In this document: positions 10,354-21,514 of the stretch, one piece after another | Numbering within the stretch: position 1 is the stretch's first letter | Layout: every line of letters begins with the position of its first letter | NCBI RefSeq assembly: GCF_000165425.1 | Contig: NW_001799626.1 | Span: 60,508 to 124,507 of the forward strand | Source of the DNA: Paramecium tetraurelia | Taxonomy: Eukaryota; Ciliophora; Oligohymenophorea; Peniculida; Parameciidae | Direction of reading: 5' to 3' | Length of the DNA stretch: 64,000 nucleotides | Program-made: the position numbers and the translations under genes | The notes under the pieces: generated by a model | Database searches by the model: none | Seen by the model: only the letters and a program-made list of their open reading frames with translations | Told to the model about the DNA's origin: nothing

Positions 10354-12439
10354 TCATAATAATTCAACATTAATATATTGGCCTTTGCTTTTGATAATAT
10401 TTTCAATCGATTGTCTGGCTAAAGGATGATAAAAATTTTTATTTTCATTGTACCAAGTTTGAGCAGTATTCCTAAATTTATTATAATAGAATACTTATCC
10501 AAGGCCTTATAAATAGGGTTGATCATTTTCATTCTACCTATTTTGCCAACAAAGGTTCTAATTTTATTAAGATTAGTGTTAGTTGTAGCATATTTGGTTT
10601 GAATAGATAACGTATACCATCTAAATAATAATTCTGCGTCTTTATTCTCACTAAGATTATAACTTAAATCCAATTGCTTCATAGTTATCGAATTCAAATT
10701 AACGTATTTTTCTTGCATATAAGACAAAAACAATTATTTTTGGTTTGATTTGAATTGATCAAAAATCTCATAGCCCTAAGGTTGTTCTCCAGGTCTTGAT
10801 GAAAGCCAATCCTCTGCCAAATCTGTTGCTTAAGTTGAAGCATCATTAGGAAATCCCAATTTTACAGGAGGAGCACCTAGAGGAATAAGTTAAATGGTAT
10901 ACCTGTATCATATATCCATTTAGTATAGACAGTATCGATTTATTGTTTCATGGTTAAGAATTATTCAATTGTAAAGTTAGATTAAATCCAGGTAATCATA
11001 AAATTGTAAAAATCATTCTCATCAACACTTTAATATTCGTTTTATCTGAGCCAATCTTTTAATAGTTATTGAAACTTAGTTTCTGAAATTATAAATTCTA
11101 AATAGAAAAGTAATTAATATCCTCTCTCATATGGAATAGTCTAATTTAATTGAATAATTTACACTAAAACTGTCATCTGCATTGTGGTCTTCAGTTATTG
11201 GATGTAAACTAGCATATGATTTCACAGCAGGATCAGAACTAGTATTGAATTCTTTGATCAACGCATTCATCTCTTTTGTACCAACTTAGGAGTTAACATA
11301 AACATAATCAATTTCTCCAAACAATTGTAATAATCCTTTTCTTTCCAAGAACACGCAAAATCCTTCATTGATCCACATATTAGACCAATTATTACATGTT
11401 ACGGTATTACCAAACCATGAATGAGCTATTTCATGTATAGCAACACTGACACCACTCTTATCTCCAACTATGATGGATGGATTTGCAAAAGTTAACAATG
11501 GATTTTCCATACCACCAAATGGGAATGAGGCTGGTAATATTACTATTTTATAGAATCCCCATTTATATTCACCAATATAGTCTTCTAAGTATTTAACATA
11601 CTTATCTAAGTCTTCCAATTCCTTTTGATAAATATCAATATTTTTGGCTTCAGATATTACTGATGTCCTTTAACCGGTTGCTTTTTCTTAGACTGTTCCT
11701 GCTACTATGGCAATTAAATATGCGGGGATTTTGATTTTTAATTCAAATTGGAATACTTTTGCAATTCCATTCATATTATACTACTCCATCAATGCAAACT
11801 TGTTATTCTCAACAGGAAGTCCACTCATAAATACATTAATTTAAGAATCTTGAGTAAGCACAGTTGCTGAGTAAGTAAACTTTATGCTTGGAGTGTCTTG
11901 TAATGGTATCATCGATCTGCAATTATTGGCCTCGCATTAAGAAAATAAGTAAGGAGCCTCTATCTTGTTAATTAGTACTCATACTTTTATCATCAGTTTA
12001 ATCAATGCTCAAGAAACTCAACGCTCTTGCTGCCTCTCCTATTTAATATTTAATTCTCATTTAAAAGACATCTCCATATTTGTACGATTATCCTAGTTTA
12101 ATAATGAGTTTGTCTCCCTAAACTAGACTTTATTTTGGATCCGATTCTACATGCCAATCCAAAACTTTTCCCACGTTTGGATAATATGCATGCATAATTT
12201 CCATTTAATATATATCCAGATGAACCTCATACTTGAAAATTTAATACTTCTTTAAGTTCTGCTGTTGTCACTTTAAATGTATATTCAGCCGATCCGTCAA
12301 TAATCTTTGTTCTTAAATTTAATAACCATTCAATATGTAAATGCTGCATCTTCACTTCTCTGTAATTCGAAAATGTATTCTTATCAATATCTACTCCATA
12401 AGAAGCAAATATCAGAAATGCAATAATATAGAATTTCAT
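10354..12439 (-). CDS. Secreted M1-family zinc aminopeptidase (leukotriene-A4-hydrolase-like)
   Basis: Begins MKFYIIAFLIFASYG, a signal peptide. The peptidase core carries the exopeptidase motif FGGMEN, the zinc site HEIAHSWFGN with the downstream Glu in WINEGFCVFLER, and a PYERG motif supplying the transition-state Tyr. The C-terminus (FRWYTLSIQ, GRMKMINPIYKAL, then SIENIIKSK) matches the helical C-terminal domain of the LTA4H/aminopeptidase B branch. Several tiny introns interrupt it; the last one (23 nt) is needed to reach TAQTWYNENKNFYHP and the TGA at 10354-10356. Expected size about 650 aa, normal for the branch. A signal peptide is unusual for LTA4H proper and suggests lysosomal, phagosomal or secreted peptide digestion. 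Not every intron was resolved. Confidence 0.88.
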
Positions 12440-12710
12440 ATAATTATATTAAATTTATCACAAAATTAATTTTATCAGATTTTTTCTTATTTTCGATCTT
12501 TCATTCATTATAAATGAATAAATTCTTACTTCATTACCACTAAACAGTATCCAAGTTGAATGCTTATAAATAATATATATATAAATTTCAATTAAGTCTT
12601 TTATTTAAAAAATTCAAAAATATTATTAATTAATTTCTAAGCGAATAAACCGAATCCAATGTCTAATATAATAAAGTTGTACGGTTGTGTTTATTTATTT
12701 ATAATAATTG

Positions 12711-13391
12711 ATGCTAAATACAAACATTAATGGATATTATGTACAATAACCATTCTACTACCCATATGGGTTCTAGTATTTTATAATGCCAGCACCAATT
12801 GCATTCACTAATACATAGATAATTAACTATCCAAATTAAGTTAAGCATAATAATACTTAAACAAATGATATATCTATCGAAGTGAACAAACCACAGGAAG
12901 AGCAAAAACTAAAAACTATATCTGAAACCGAGAGTCAATTCGATTCTGATAGTAGCAATGAAGATTCTAGAGATTAACCAGCGAGACCCAAATCAATTAA
13001 GCTCAATCTAACCAAAAAAATTAAGACGCCTAACCTATTAGTTAAATCTACAAACATCCAAAAAAATTATGCCAAAGCTATGGTGTCCTATGCTTGTCGT
13101 TAGCGCGCTTTGGTTTTTGAGACTCTAGGAGAACAGGGTGGAGAAGAATTTCTTAAGTTAATGATAAGACTGAAAAATAGACTTAGAAATGTTGCACACA
13201 TTACAAGATTTACTCATGTAGAAGAATTTTTATCATTGTTCAGAATTTTGGGGTATTTAAGTATAAATATCAATAGAAACAATTTTATGAAGAAGGACTC
13301 AGTTAGTTACATCTATAACTCCAAGATATAATAGAAGAGCTGCCACTTATCCAATATGACTATTGTTAGGAATTCTCTTTTAAAGTATTGA
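12711..13391 (+). CDS. Uncharacterised protein with basic helical C-terminal domain
   Basis: 226 aa from ATG 12711 to TGA 13389-13391, in frame throughout; an in-frame 24-nt intron candidate after the FRILG region would shorten it to 218. The N-terminus is Asn/Tyr/Pro-rich, followed by an acidic Ser-rich linker (SDSSNEDS). The last 110 residues contain KNYAKAMVSYACRQRALVF and a Phe/Leu/Arg-rich helical part (EEFLKLMIRLKNRLRNVAH). No family name recognised. Stands alone, 271 bp from the divergent aminopeptidase start. Confidence 0.65.
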
Positions 13392-14378
13392 TATCTCCAA
13401 ATGAATATTATAGAGTTTTATAATTAATAATTAAAAGTATATATTATTAATTTACTTCATTACATTACAGGTATGTTTCACAAAAGGATAATAAAAAATA
13501 AATTAAATAATAATTATTTAGTAATAGTAATAGTTTAAATCATAGATTAAATACATGAAGAAGAAAAAAATAAAATTTTGAATTCTTAAATATCGGAATT
13601 CCCAACTTATTTAAAATGGCCATTTCTTCAGGTTAATCATTATTCATATTACATGTGCATTTTTATATCACTTAATTTTATGATATTATAAAGCTTGTTC
13701 AGAAGATTTGTAATTTAAATTGAATTGTTCGGACCCATAAGTCAATTTGGAGTGTTAATGATTAATTAAATATTAGAATTATAAAATAATTTGGAAATTG
13801 AAAATAAATAAGTGAGAAAATTTAAAAAATCTTAAAAGGAATATCACGATTAAAAATTTTTACAATTTGGAACTTTAAAGAATTTCATAGTCCAAATTAT
13901 AATCGAAAAAATAAAGCAAATAAAGGTAAGTAAATTTAGTAAACTACTTCAATAATTGAAATGAAGACATCTTAATATCAAGATTCAAAATTGAATATAA
14001 AAAAGTTGCATTAAGAAAGATAGAAACTAACATTAATATTTTGAACTTTTTATAACTATTATTTTTAAAATTTAAATAGGAAATTAAAGCTCAAAATTCA
14101 TATCTAAAAGTATCAAATAATAATCTATCAGGAATTAGGATAATCTAATTCAAATTCAAATTTCAATCTTAGCTTTATTGAAAATTGTTTTAAGAATTAA
14201 ACGAAATTTATGCTTTTATCATTTTGTATTAAAAAACTAAGTTTAATTTAACTGTTTGTATAAAGAATAGATTATAAATATCAATTAGAGTATACAAATT
14301 AAATAATATCAAATAAGTTAGAATCCTTAATGATTAATGATATATTCAATCATTTTATTGCATACTGTAATATTATAT
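13392..14378. other. AT-rich intergenic region, about 1 kb
   Basis: No supported gene. Several ORFs open in the ciliate code cross this stretch, including one from about 14040 to 14408 that overlaps the next start, but they are Ile/Asn/Lys/Leu-rich with no motif and are what an AT-rich sequence with a single stop codon produces by chance. Confidence 0.5.
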
Positions 14379-14666
14379 ATGAAATAAGATCCTAATAATC
14401 TTTGTGTTGAAAGACAGTCCAAAATTTAGAAAAAACAGGCATTTTAGCATTAAGGTGTTGGTATTCAAAATTTACAATGGGGACCTTTATTGCTAGGTCT
14501 ATTAAAAATATAACAGTAAGTTCATTCATCCTATAATAGATTTATTATCATCGACTTAATGATTAAAGATGATGAAGTTTGGATAAATGAAACATATTTC
14601 AATAATATTGAAATGGTTCTTAATTGTTATAGGAAACTAGATACCAATTCAATCAGTTGGTTTTGA
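14379..14666 (+). CDS. Small hypothetical protein, 95 aa
   Basis: ATG 14379 to TGA 14664-14666 in the ciliate code. The stretch DLMIKDDEVWINETYFNNIE has good protein character. An in-frame 24-nt GT-AG segment inside (before HSSYNRF) may be an intron. Only 34 bp separate it from the next gene on the same strand, so it could also be the 5' part of a longer gene whose joining intron I could not find. Confidence 0.45.
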
Positions 14667-14700
14667 GATGATTATAATAATATTAATAAATAAATATATT

Positions 14701-16018
14701 ATGCACGAATAATATGAATTGTATTACACCACATTTAATCAGGAAAGGGACAGGGTTAGAGTAAGAGAGTTTCATTAAGTTAGAAATTTTACAGCAGCTT
14801 GAAATCGGAGGAATCTAATAGATTGTTAAAGAGTTAATCTCTTAACGAATCATTGAAGAAGGCGGAGGGATTCAAGAATGAGAAGAAGTAGTAGATCAAA
14901 CAGAAAGCACACAAATTTAATATTAAAGCTAAAATCATATAGAGGAAGAATAATTAGATGCAGGAGCATCAATTTTTGGGGATAATTAAATAGAAAAACG
15001 AGTTGGTAAAGAAAGAGATTGAGCTGTAAAATATAATTTGTATATAGAGAACATCGTTTGAATATCTTGAATGCCGAATAAACTGAGTAGATCAGATAAA
15101 ATCAAATCTACAAATCTATGAAACAAAAAATCTATTTGGAGAGAGTGGAACAACATTAATTGGTAATATGGTCTTAATAAAATAGAAAGTAGAATAGGAA
15201 CATCAGTAATTGTTGGAATAGATGAATAACAAATTTTAGAAGGTCGAACAATATATTCAAATAACAAGAGAGTCTGAGAAATAAAAGTTCAGAAGTCTTA
15301 GTTACAAGTATTTGAATTACAAGCAGAAAGCAGAGAATCTAATATAGGAGAAAACCGAAAATACTTTTCAAGAAGCCTTGGATAACATGTCCAAGAGAGA
15401 ATAAGTTTACGTATCATAATGTTCTAATCAAAAAGGAAAAGTATATTGAGACCAAGGAAAAAGAGAGGATGAAGATAGTGAGAAGAAACAAATTGGAGTT
15501 AGTTAAATTTAAGCGAAACAAGAAAAGACAAGAGTCTATTGAAAAATCTTAGAAAAAGTTATAAGAACAAGAAAGACAAAAAAGAATACTCAATAAATCT
15601 ACATCCATTCCAAAAATTATTATCACTGAGCATGATGATCAAGCTAATAATGATGTTGAGGTTGAGGTTTATGAAGTACCTTACTCTGAGGAATAAACCC
15701 AAACTTATGAAGAAAAGATTATTACTTCGAAAAGGAATCTGAAAGAGGAATAATCGATTTGCACTAATATCAATGAATCATCTATGCAGGTTACGTTGCC
15801 TGAACCGAAAATTATTGACTCTCCTAACTACAAAAAACCAAGAAGAAAATCAGAAAAAGAAAGACAATATCAAGTTTTGATGTAACATAATTTAAATAAG
15901 GAGTTAGGAAATTAAGATTGAATCTTAAACAAGAAAGAGAGAAATTGGATAGAGAATTGAACTCATTCTTTATCAGTTAGCCAATCCATACAAATTGATA
16001 TTAATAATACTTATGTGA
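14701..16018 (+). CDS. Coiled-coil protein, 401 aa
   Basis: Removing introns of 23, 22, 23, 25 and 19 nt gives one continuous frame from ATG 14701 to TGA 16016-16018. The protein is a charged helical rod (EIELEHRLNILNAEQTEQ, KVEQEHQQLLEQMNNKFQ), then a very basic part around KERMKIVRRNKLELVKF, an acidic Ser/Val segment (HDDQANNDVEVEVYEVPY) and a short hydrophobic end (LILYQLANPYKLILII). No family recognised; composition suggests a structural or cytoskeletal protein. Sits head-to-tail between neighbours 34 and 38 bp away. Confidence 0.7.
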
Positions 16019-16056
16019 TTATTAGATAAATTCTTTTTGGATATTTCTCATCGTTT

Positions 16057-16961
16057 ATGAATAAATTTGAATTGGCTCTCCAAACTTAACAGGAATTATT
16101 TAACTACATTCTATCAACATAATGGAAAGATGATTCAGAGAAATAACAATTAGGAGTAATTTTTGAGAAACTTCAAGTATGATAATAATCATATTAGACA
16201 ACATGTAATATTAAATTGGAAATGGATGACTTCTTCACCAAAGAAAAGCAAGAATAGTTGAAATCCTATTTATACGAAAAACAATAGCATGTATTTATAC
16301 TCCTCATTTCTTCAGATCAGAAAGATTAATAAAAGCTTATAGGAAACTCTAAAGAAATAAGTGTAAGGTCATTAATCTCCATCCTGCGTAATTGCCTAAT
16401 TGCCTCCCAGATTCAAAAACAACAAAGAGTCATACCTCTAATAGATGTAATTATAAGGAATTTAGATTCTAGTAATTATTTCAAAAGCAATTTGATAGAA
16501 TTAAAGAGTTGCCATTCAAAATTATGTCAGAATATAGAATTAAAACAAATTAGAGAGGCTATAACAAAGTAAATTAGCTTATTGTAAATTGCGGAAAATT
16601 TTAAATTTGAACTAAATTGTTTAGAAAGTGAATTAATGCAAAATCGACTTTAATTAAGCGAATAATTTGAGACAATCAGAAAATAAATTGAAATTGTTAT
16701 TGAGGACATTTAGCTACAAAATTTAGTGAGTCATTGCACTGCAATTACGAAAGCAAATATTCTATTGAAGAAATAACTTATTATTGTAAAGCAAATAAAT
16801 TCATTTGAAACAAAAGATTTGTAAATAAAAAATAAATTATAATAGTTATTTGTAAATGTTGGAAATAGATAAAGAGAATAAGCAAACTAGTTACTCCCAA
16901 GACACTGATATTACAAGTCAACAATCGCCTTAAAAAAATTGTGATTAACATCAGATTATGA
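16057..16961 (+). CDS. Helical/coiled-coil protein, 286 aa
   Basis: Frame is closed by a 21-nt intron after VIFEKLQ (it contains TGA) and a 23-nt intron near the end (LQQLF joined to RISKLVTPKT), with TGA at 16959-16961. Content is alpha-helical with regular Leu/Ile/Gln/Lys/Glu and scattered Cys residues. No named domain recognised. Only 38 bp follow the previous stop, so these three plus-strand genes may be exons of one gene or a tightly packed cluster. Confidence 0.62.
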
Positions 16962-17103
16962 ACAAAAATCTTAGAAGTCAAGAATGTTTGTGTACAATCT
17001 TCTGATGTGATTTAAATGTGTATTATAAAAAACAGAAAATTGAAATGATCATTTAATGTGTAATGTGTAATTTTAATAAAAAATGTTAAATCAAAAATGT
17101 CTT

Positions 17104-19521
17104 ATGGCAAATATCATGCACTTAATGATAGTCTCATATTCAATATATTTCTATTTGATAAGTTCCAACTTACTCAATATGATTACTTTGATTGTTACTA
17201 ATACCATTACAATTGTATTTTTGATACTCCAAATTTAACATCGTAAGTTTTTGGTGCAAGGAACTATTATTTGTCTTCAATTAGATTAACTTTGTTTAAT
17301 TTTGATGAATGTTTCAAATATATCCACGATACCCTTTTCACAATTCATTATCTCACAACTTTTAACAAAAGACTTGTTTCTTGACTTAAAACTAACCAAG
17401 AGATCCCTAATCATAATCCTACCATTATTTGTGTCACTATTTCTGATCATTTATTCCTACTTCTACATCCAATTCGACCTTGAACATCCTCAGCTATTGA
17501 TATGTTTCTCTATATCATTATATTGTTGTACTATCTCCTTTAAACCTCATCAATCCTAAGTCAATGTACTTCTTACAGAAATTAGCAACACAAACAAACC
17601 GGACAATCTAAAATTTAATAAGAATACTTCCTAATTTGACTTGGATTAGAATCTCAATTCAATATGTCTAAGAGAAGCAACATTCAGTGACACAACTATA
17701 TTAGAAACAACCTATCACTGTTTACAATATCTAAATGAGGGCTTGATTATATTGGGGACAGAATCTGAAAATCCAAATTTTCCATATTCATTTAAATACT
17801 GTAATCACGCAACCAAGGCTATTTTTGGAAAAGAAACAGAATCTGAAATTTTGAATTTACTAGAAGGTCTTACTATATTTACTGCCAGCGATCATGCAGA
17901 TGGATTACAATTTACATCCTAATTGTAAAACAGACCTTCATATTATTGTTTGAAACAAATTGAAATAAAAGATTAATTTACATCATAACATAAAAGTTCA
18001 AATCAAGACTCATTAAATGATCAGTTACACAAATACTAATTTAGATAAGCTTTGGAAATGCTCTTTAAATCAACTAATTGTGGGTGCTTAGTCGTATAAG
18101 CCAACTTATAATAGAGATTTTCAACTACAACAAATTAACTATTCCAGGCTTCGTAAACCTAGATTAATACTGAAAATTATTAATTAATCGAATTGACTTT
18201 GACACTTAATAAAAATAATATCATTATCGTCTGTCGAGATGTTACTCATAGATAAAAAATAAGATATCTAAAAGAGTATGATAAATAAAAATCTAAAATG
18301 CTAGCTTTTGTTAGTCATGAATATAGATCACCTTTGAATTGTATCATTTAAATGCTGGAATGTGTTATGAATGATCAGACAATTGAGGATAATCAAGATC
18401 TGACTGAGTAATTATAAGTGGCCTTAGATAATTCAAGTTACATTCTTAATTTATCTAATGATTTATTGGATTTGGCATAAATAAAAAATGGGAAATTTAG
18501 AATTGACAAAGTACCTTTCAATTTAGAAACTTTGATTCAAGAATGTATGAAAATGTTTGAATTGAAGGCTAAAATGAAAAAGGTGTAATTCAAATTTAAT
18601 CTCGCTAGTTAAATCCCAAAAATTGTGTTTTCTGATAGAAGTAGAATAAAGCAAATAATCATTAATTTGTTAAGTAATGCATTTAAATTTACTTAAAATG
18701 GAAAGATTATCATTGATGTTTCTAAGGTTAATTCAAATTATTTAAGGATAGGAGTTATGGATGAAGGAATTGGAATCTCAGATGAGGATTAGATGACCTT
18801 GTTTAAGGCATTTTAAAAAGTAAATTCAGAAGAAAGCAAAAAATTAAATTAATAAGGTGTGGGGTTGGGTTTAGTGATAAGTAACCAAATTGCATAGACA
18901 ATAGGGTCTACAGGATTGAATCTTGTATCAAGTAATTAAAGAGATAATCATTATTCAAATTTCTATTTTGATTTACCTTTAGAATAACCACTTAGAAAGA
19001 AAGTCTCCAGTTTCAAGGTTCCTGAAATTTCAATATAGATTTAAGAGGTAGAAGAAATTGCAAGTTTTAAATATATACATTCTCATATAAAGGAAGATTG
19101 GTCAACTTAATAAATATGTTTGCATTATTTAATAGTAGATGATGACTGTTTTAATATATTTGCAATGAAAAGATTATTTTAATAATTATAAAAAAACAAA
19201 AAGCATTTATTTTAGAATGAATTTGATGTGGATTCAGCATTATCAGGGTTGGAGTGTATTGAAAAAATTAAAAATAAGAAATGCAGTAATTCCTGTTAGG
19301 GATACAAAATAGTATTTATGGATATAGAGATGCCATTTATGAATGGTTAAGAAACCACTAAGAGAATTTTAAGTAGTTATCCCAATTATATAATTATTGG
19401 ATGCAGTGGTTATTCGGACCAATAAGAAAATGAGAAATGTATTAGTAGTGGAATGTCTGAATTCTTAGTTAAACCAATAAATGAAACTTAATTAATTTAG
19501 ATAATTAAAAAGTTTCATTGA
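17104..19521 (+). CDS. Membrane-anchored hybrid sensor histidine kinase with receiver domain
   Basis: A single uninterrupted frame of 805 aa, with no introns. Residues 1-150 contain several hydrophobic segments (multi-pass N-terminus), followed by a probable sensor region. The HisKA H-box is FVSHEYRSPLNC near residue 404 (phospho-acceptor His). The HATPase domain shows an N-box (NLLSNAFKF, about 523), G1 (DEGIGIS) and G2 (GVGLGLV). The C-terminal receiver has the acidic pair in LIVDDD (about 677), phospho-acceptor Asp in VFMDIEMPFMNG (about 739) and Lys in VKP (about 790). All catalytic positions are present, so it should autophosphorylate and pass phosphate to its own receiver; no phosphotransfer partner is nearby. 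Hybrid kinases of this form are known in ciliates. Lack of introns in 2.4 kb contrasts with its neighbours. Confidence 0.92.
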
Positions 19522-19789
19522 CAGAATATTTGTATTCGTTTGGATGATTTATTATTATATATCATAATTATTAATCATTATTTCTTGGCTTTATAATTTA
19601 AAAAACTAAATATTAAAATCTATCTGCTAAATATATGATTATTCAAATCTTATTATTAATATTAAATAAGTTAAATAGTTCATAATTTGGAGTATTTTAA
19701 AAATAGCCTGAGATTGAGAAAGAGTATTGAATAAATAAATATATCTGAAATTATTTTTCATATGAATTTTTGATTTTATTATGTTTTTA
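19522..19789. other. Short convergent intergenic region
   Basis: AT-rich spacer between the stops of the histidine kinase and the phosphofructokinase homologue. Nothing seen. Confidence 0.5.
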
Positions 19790-21504
19790 TCATATATCTT
19801 ATTCATTATTTAAGAATGATGGCTACCCAGTACCTGCTAACAATCTCTACCATGCTATATTTGATGGCTAAATATATATAAGATATGAATTACTGTAATT
19901 CTATTGGCATAATTTCCTGAATTCATTTCATTCAATGGAATCATGCATGTCTTATTGCTGACATGACCAACTGCAAATCCAGTGAAACCAGCCATTGAAG
20001 CGTGAATTGCATTTTAAGCCAATTAACTGCATAGTTTAGAATCTAATGAATTAGCCTTACCAGCTCTGACCATGTATTAAGGATCAATGTATTTGACTTC
20101 AGCATTTAAACCTTTTTCTCTTGTAAACTCTAAGATAGCATTCTTCAAGAATAATCCAATGTCTCCTTACTTGACATTTCCAGAAGCATCTCTACCTTTG
20201 TCATTGATCTTGCAATCTCTCAAAGAAGCAGCAGATCCTTCGGCTACTACAATGACACATGTTCCTTTGTGTTACAGTCTTGAATACACATATTATAATA
20301 ATCCTTTTTCTCCATAGACATCGAATTCAAATTCAGGAACCAAACATATATTCACACTTCTAAAGGCCAAGGATGCATTCAATGCCAAAAATCCTGTATG
20401 TGAACCCCAGAGTCTCACGATTCCAACTGAATATTTTTTAGAATGAGTTTCTTGATATGCTGCTTTTAAAGGATTCTAAGCTTCCTATTAAATGATTAAA
20501 TAATAATATTACTTCAATTGCAGTTTCGAATCCAAATGATTTGTCTATAATTGGAATCTCATTTTCAATGCTTTTGGGAATAACCACAATACTAATTTTG
20601 AGATTTCTGCTTTTAATGATTTCATATAATTATTCAGCACTCTTCATACAACCCAATCCACCAATAAGATAAACTTAATTAATTCCATTTTTAGCTAATT
20701 CATCCACTATCATTTCACCATCAAATTTAGATCTGGCTGTTCCCAAAAAGCAACCTCCTAAATGATGAATAGTCTTCACTATTTTTGGATCTAATTTTAT
20801 CCAATCATTATTGTAGATTCCATTGTATCCATTTTTGGCACCAAATATAGTCTATACTTTGTAATTGTAAAACAAACACATTGTCAATTCTCTGATAATA
20901 ACATTCAATCCAGGCAATAATCCTCCTACGACTACAATGCCTGCTTTGACTTCATCTGGACTAAATAATAGATGTTTTCTTGGACCAGATCTCAGCCATC
21001 TCTTTGTTCTTGATAATAAATCATTTGGTCCAAAGTTAGGGTGTTCTAAATTAATTAGATAAATTTACAAAGGATATAGCAATCATGATTGACAAAAGCA
21101 GTCTCAGGGAGAAAACCTTCACCACCAAACACACTTCTATAATTTGAATTTCCAAGCATAGGATTTACATTCAAAGGCAATACTTGAAGTTTGAGATCAT
21201 AAGCAAGATTAGAAACTCTTTCAATCTCACAAGTAATTTCTTCTAAATTTTTTAATTCTTTGACTAATTCATTTTCATTTGCATTTTTTGCCATCAACTT
21301 ATTAATTGCATGTTTTTTAGTTGGTTTTTTAGGAGATGAAGGAGCAGATGCATTTGCGGACATACTCTCTTCAAAAACATGGTGAGTTGTTTCAGTAATG
21401 CCTTTTCTTAAGGCATTAAAGGCAGCAGCCCCGATTGTACCCAAGGCTAATGAGGCTAATAAATACAAGGGATTGATGGTTTGGGTAAGATTTTTTGATT
21501 CCAT
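19790..21504 (-). CDS. 6-phosphofructokinase homologue with altered active-site motifs
   Basis: 545 aa after introns of 23, 28 and 26 nt; exact frame from ATG 21502-21504 to TGA 19790-19792. The fold-level match is clear: [11 protein letters not shown] (nucleotide loop), [48 protein letters not shown] and a final NxxWQRLLAGTGQPSF, resembling the plant-type/long PFK branch. Two catalytic signatures are changed: GGDG(T/S) reads GGLGC, and PKTIDND reads PKSIENE, replacing the Mg-binding Asp and the catalytic-base Asp. The N-terminal about 100 residues are extra, with a hydrophobic segment ([18 protein letters not shown]) and a Lys/Ser/Pro linker. It may be a regulatory or inactive paralogue, or have unusual chemistry. 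Confidence 0.88.
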
Positions 21505-21514
21505 TAATTAATAA

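Noticed and set aside
14040-14408. Open frame with NLSFIENCFKNQTKF running into the next gene
   Set aside because: No start, Ile/Asn/Leu-rich, overlaps a better gene start. With only one stop codon in AT-rich DNA such ORFs are expected by chance.
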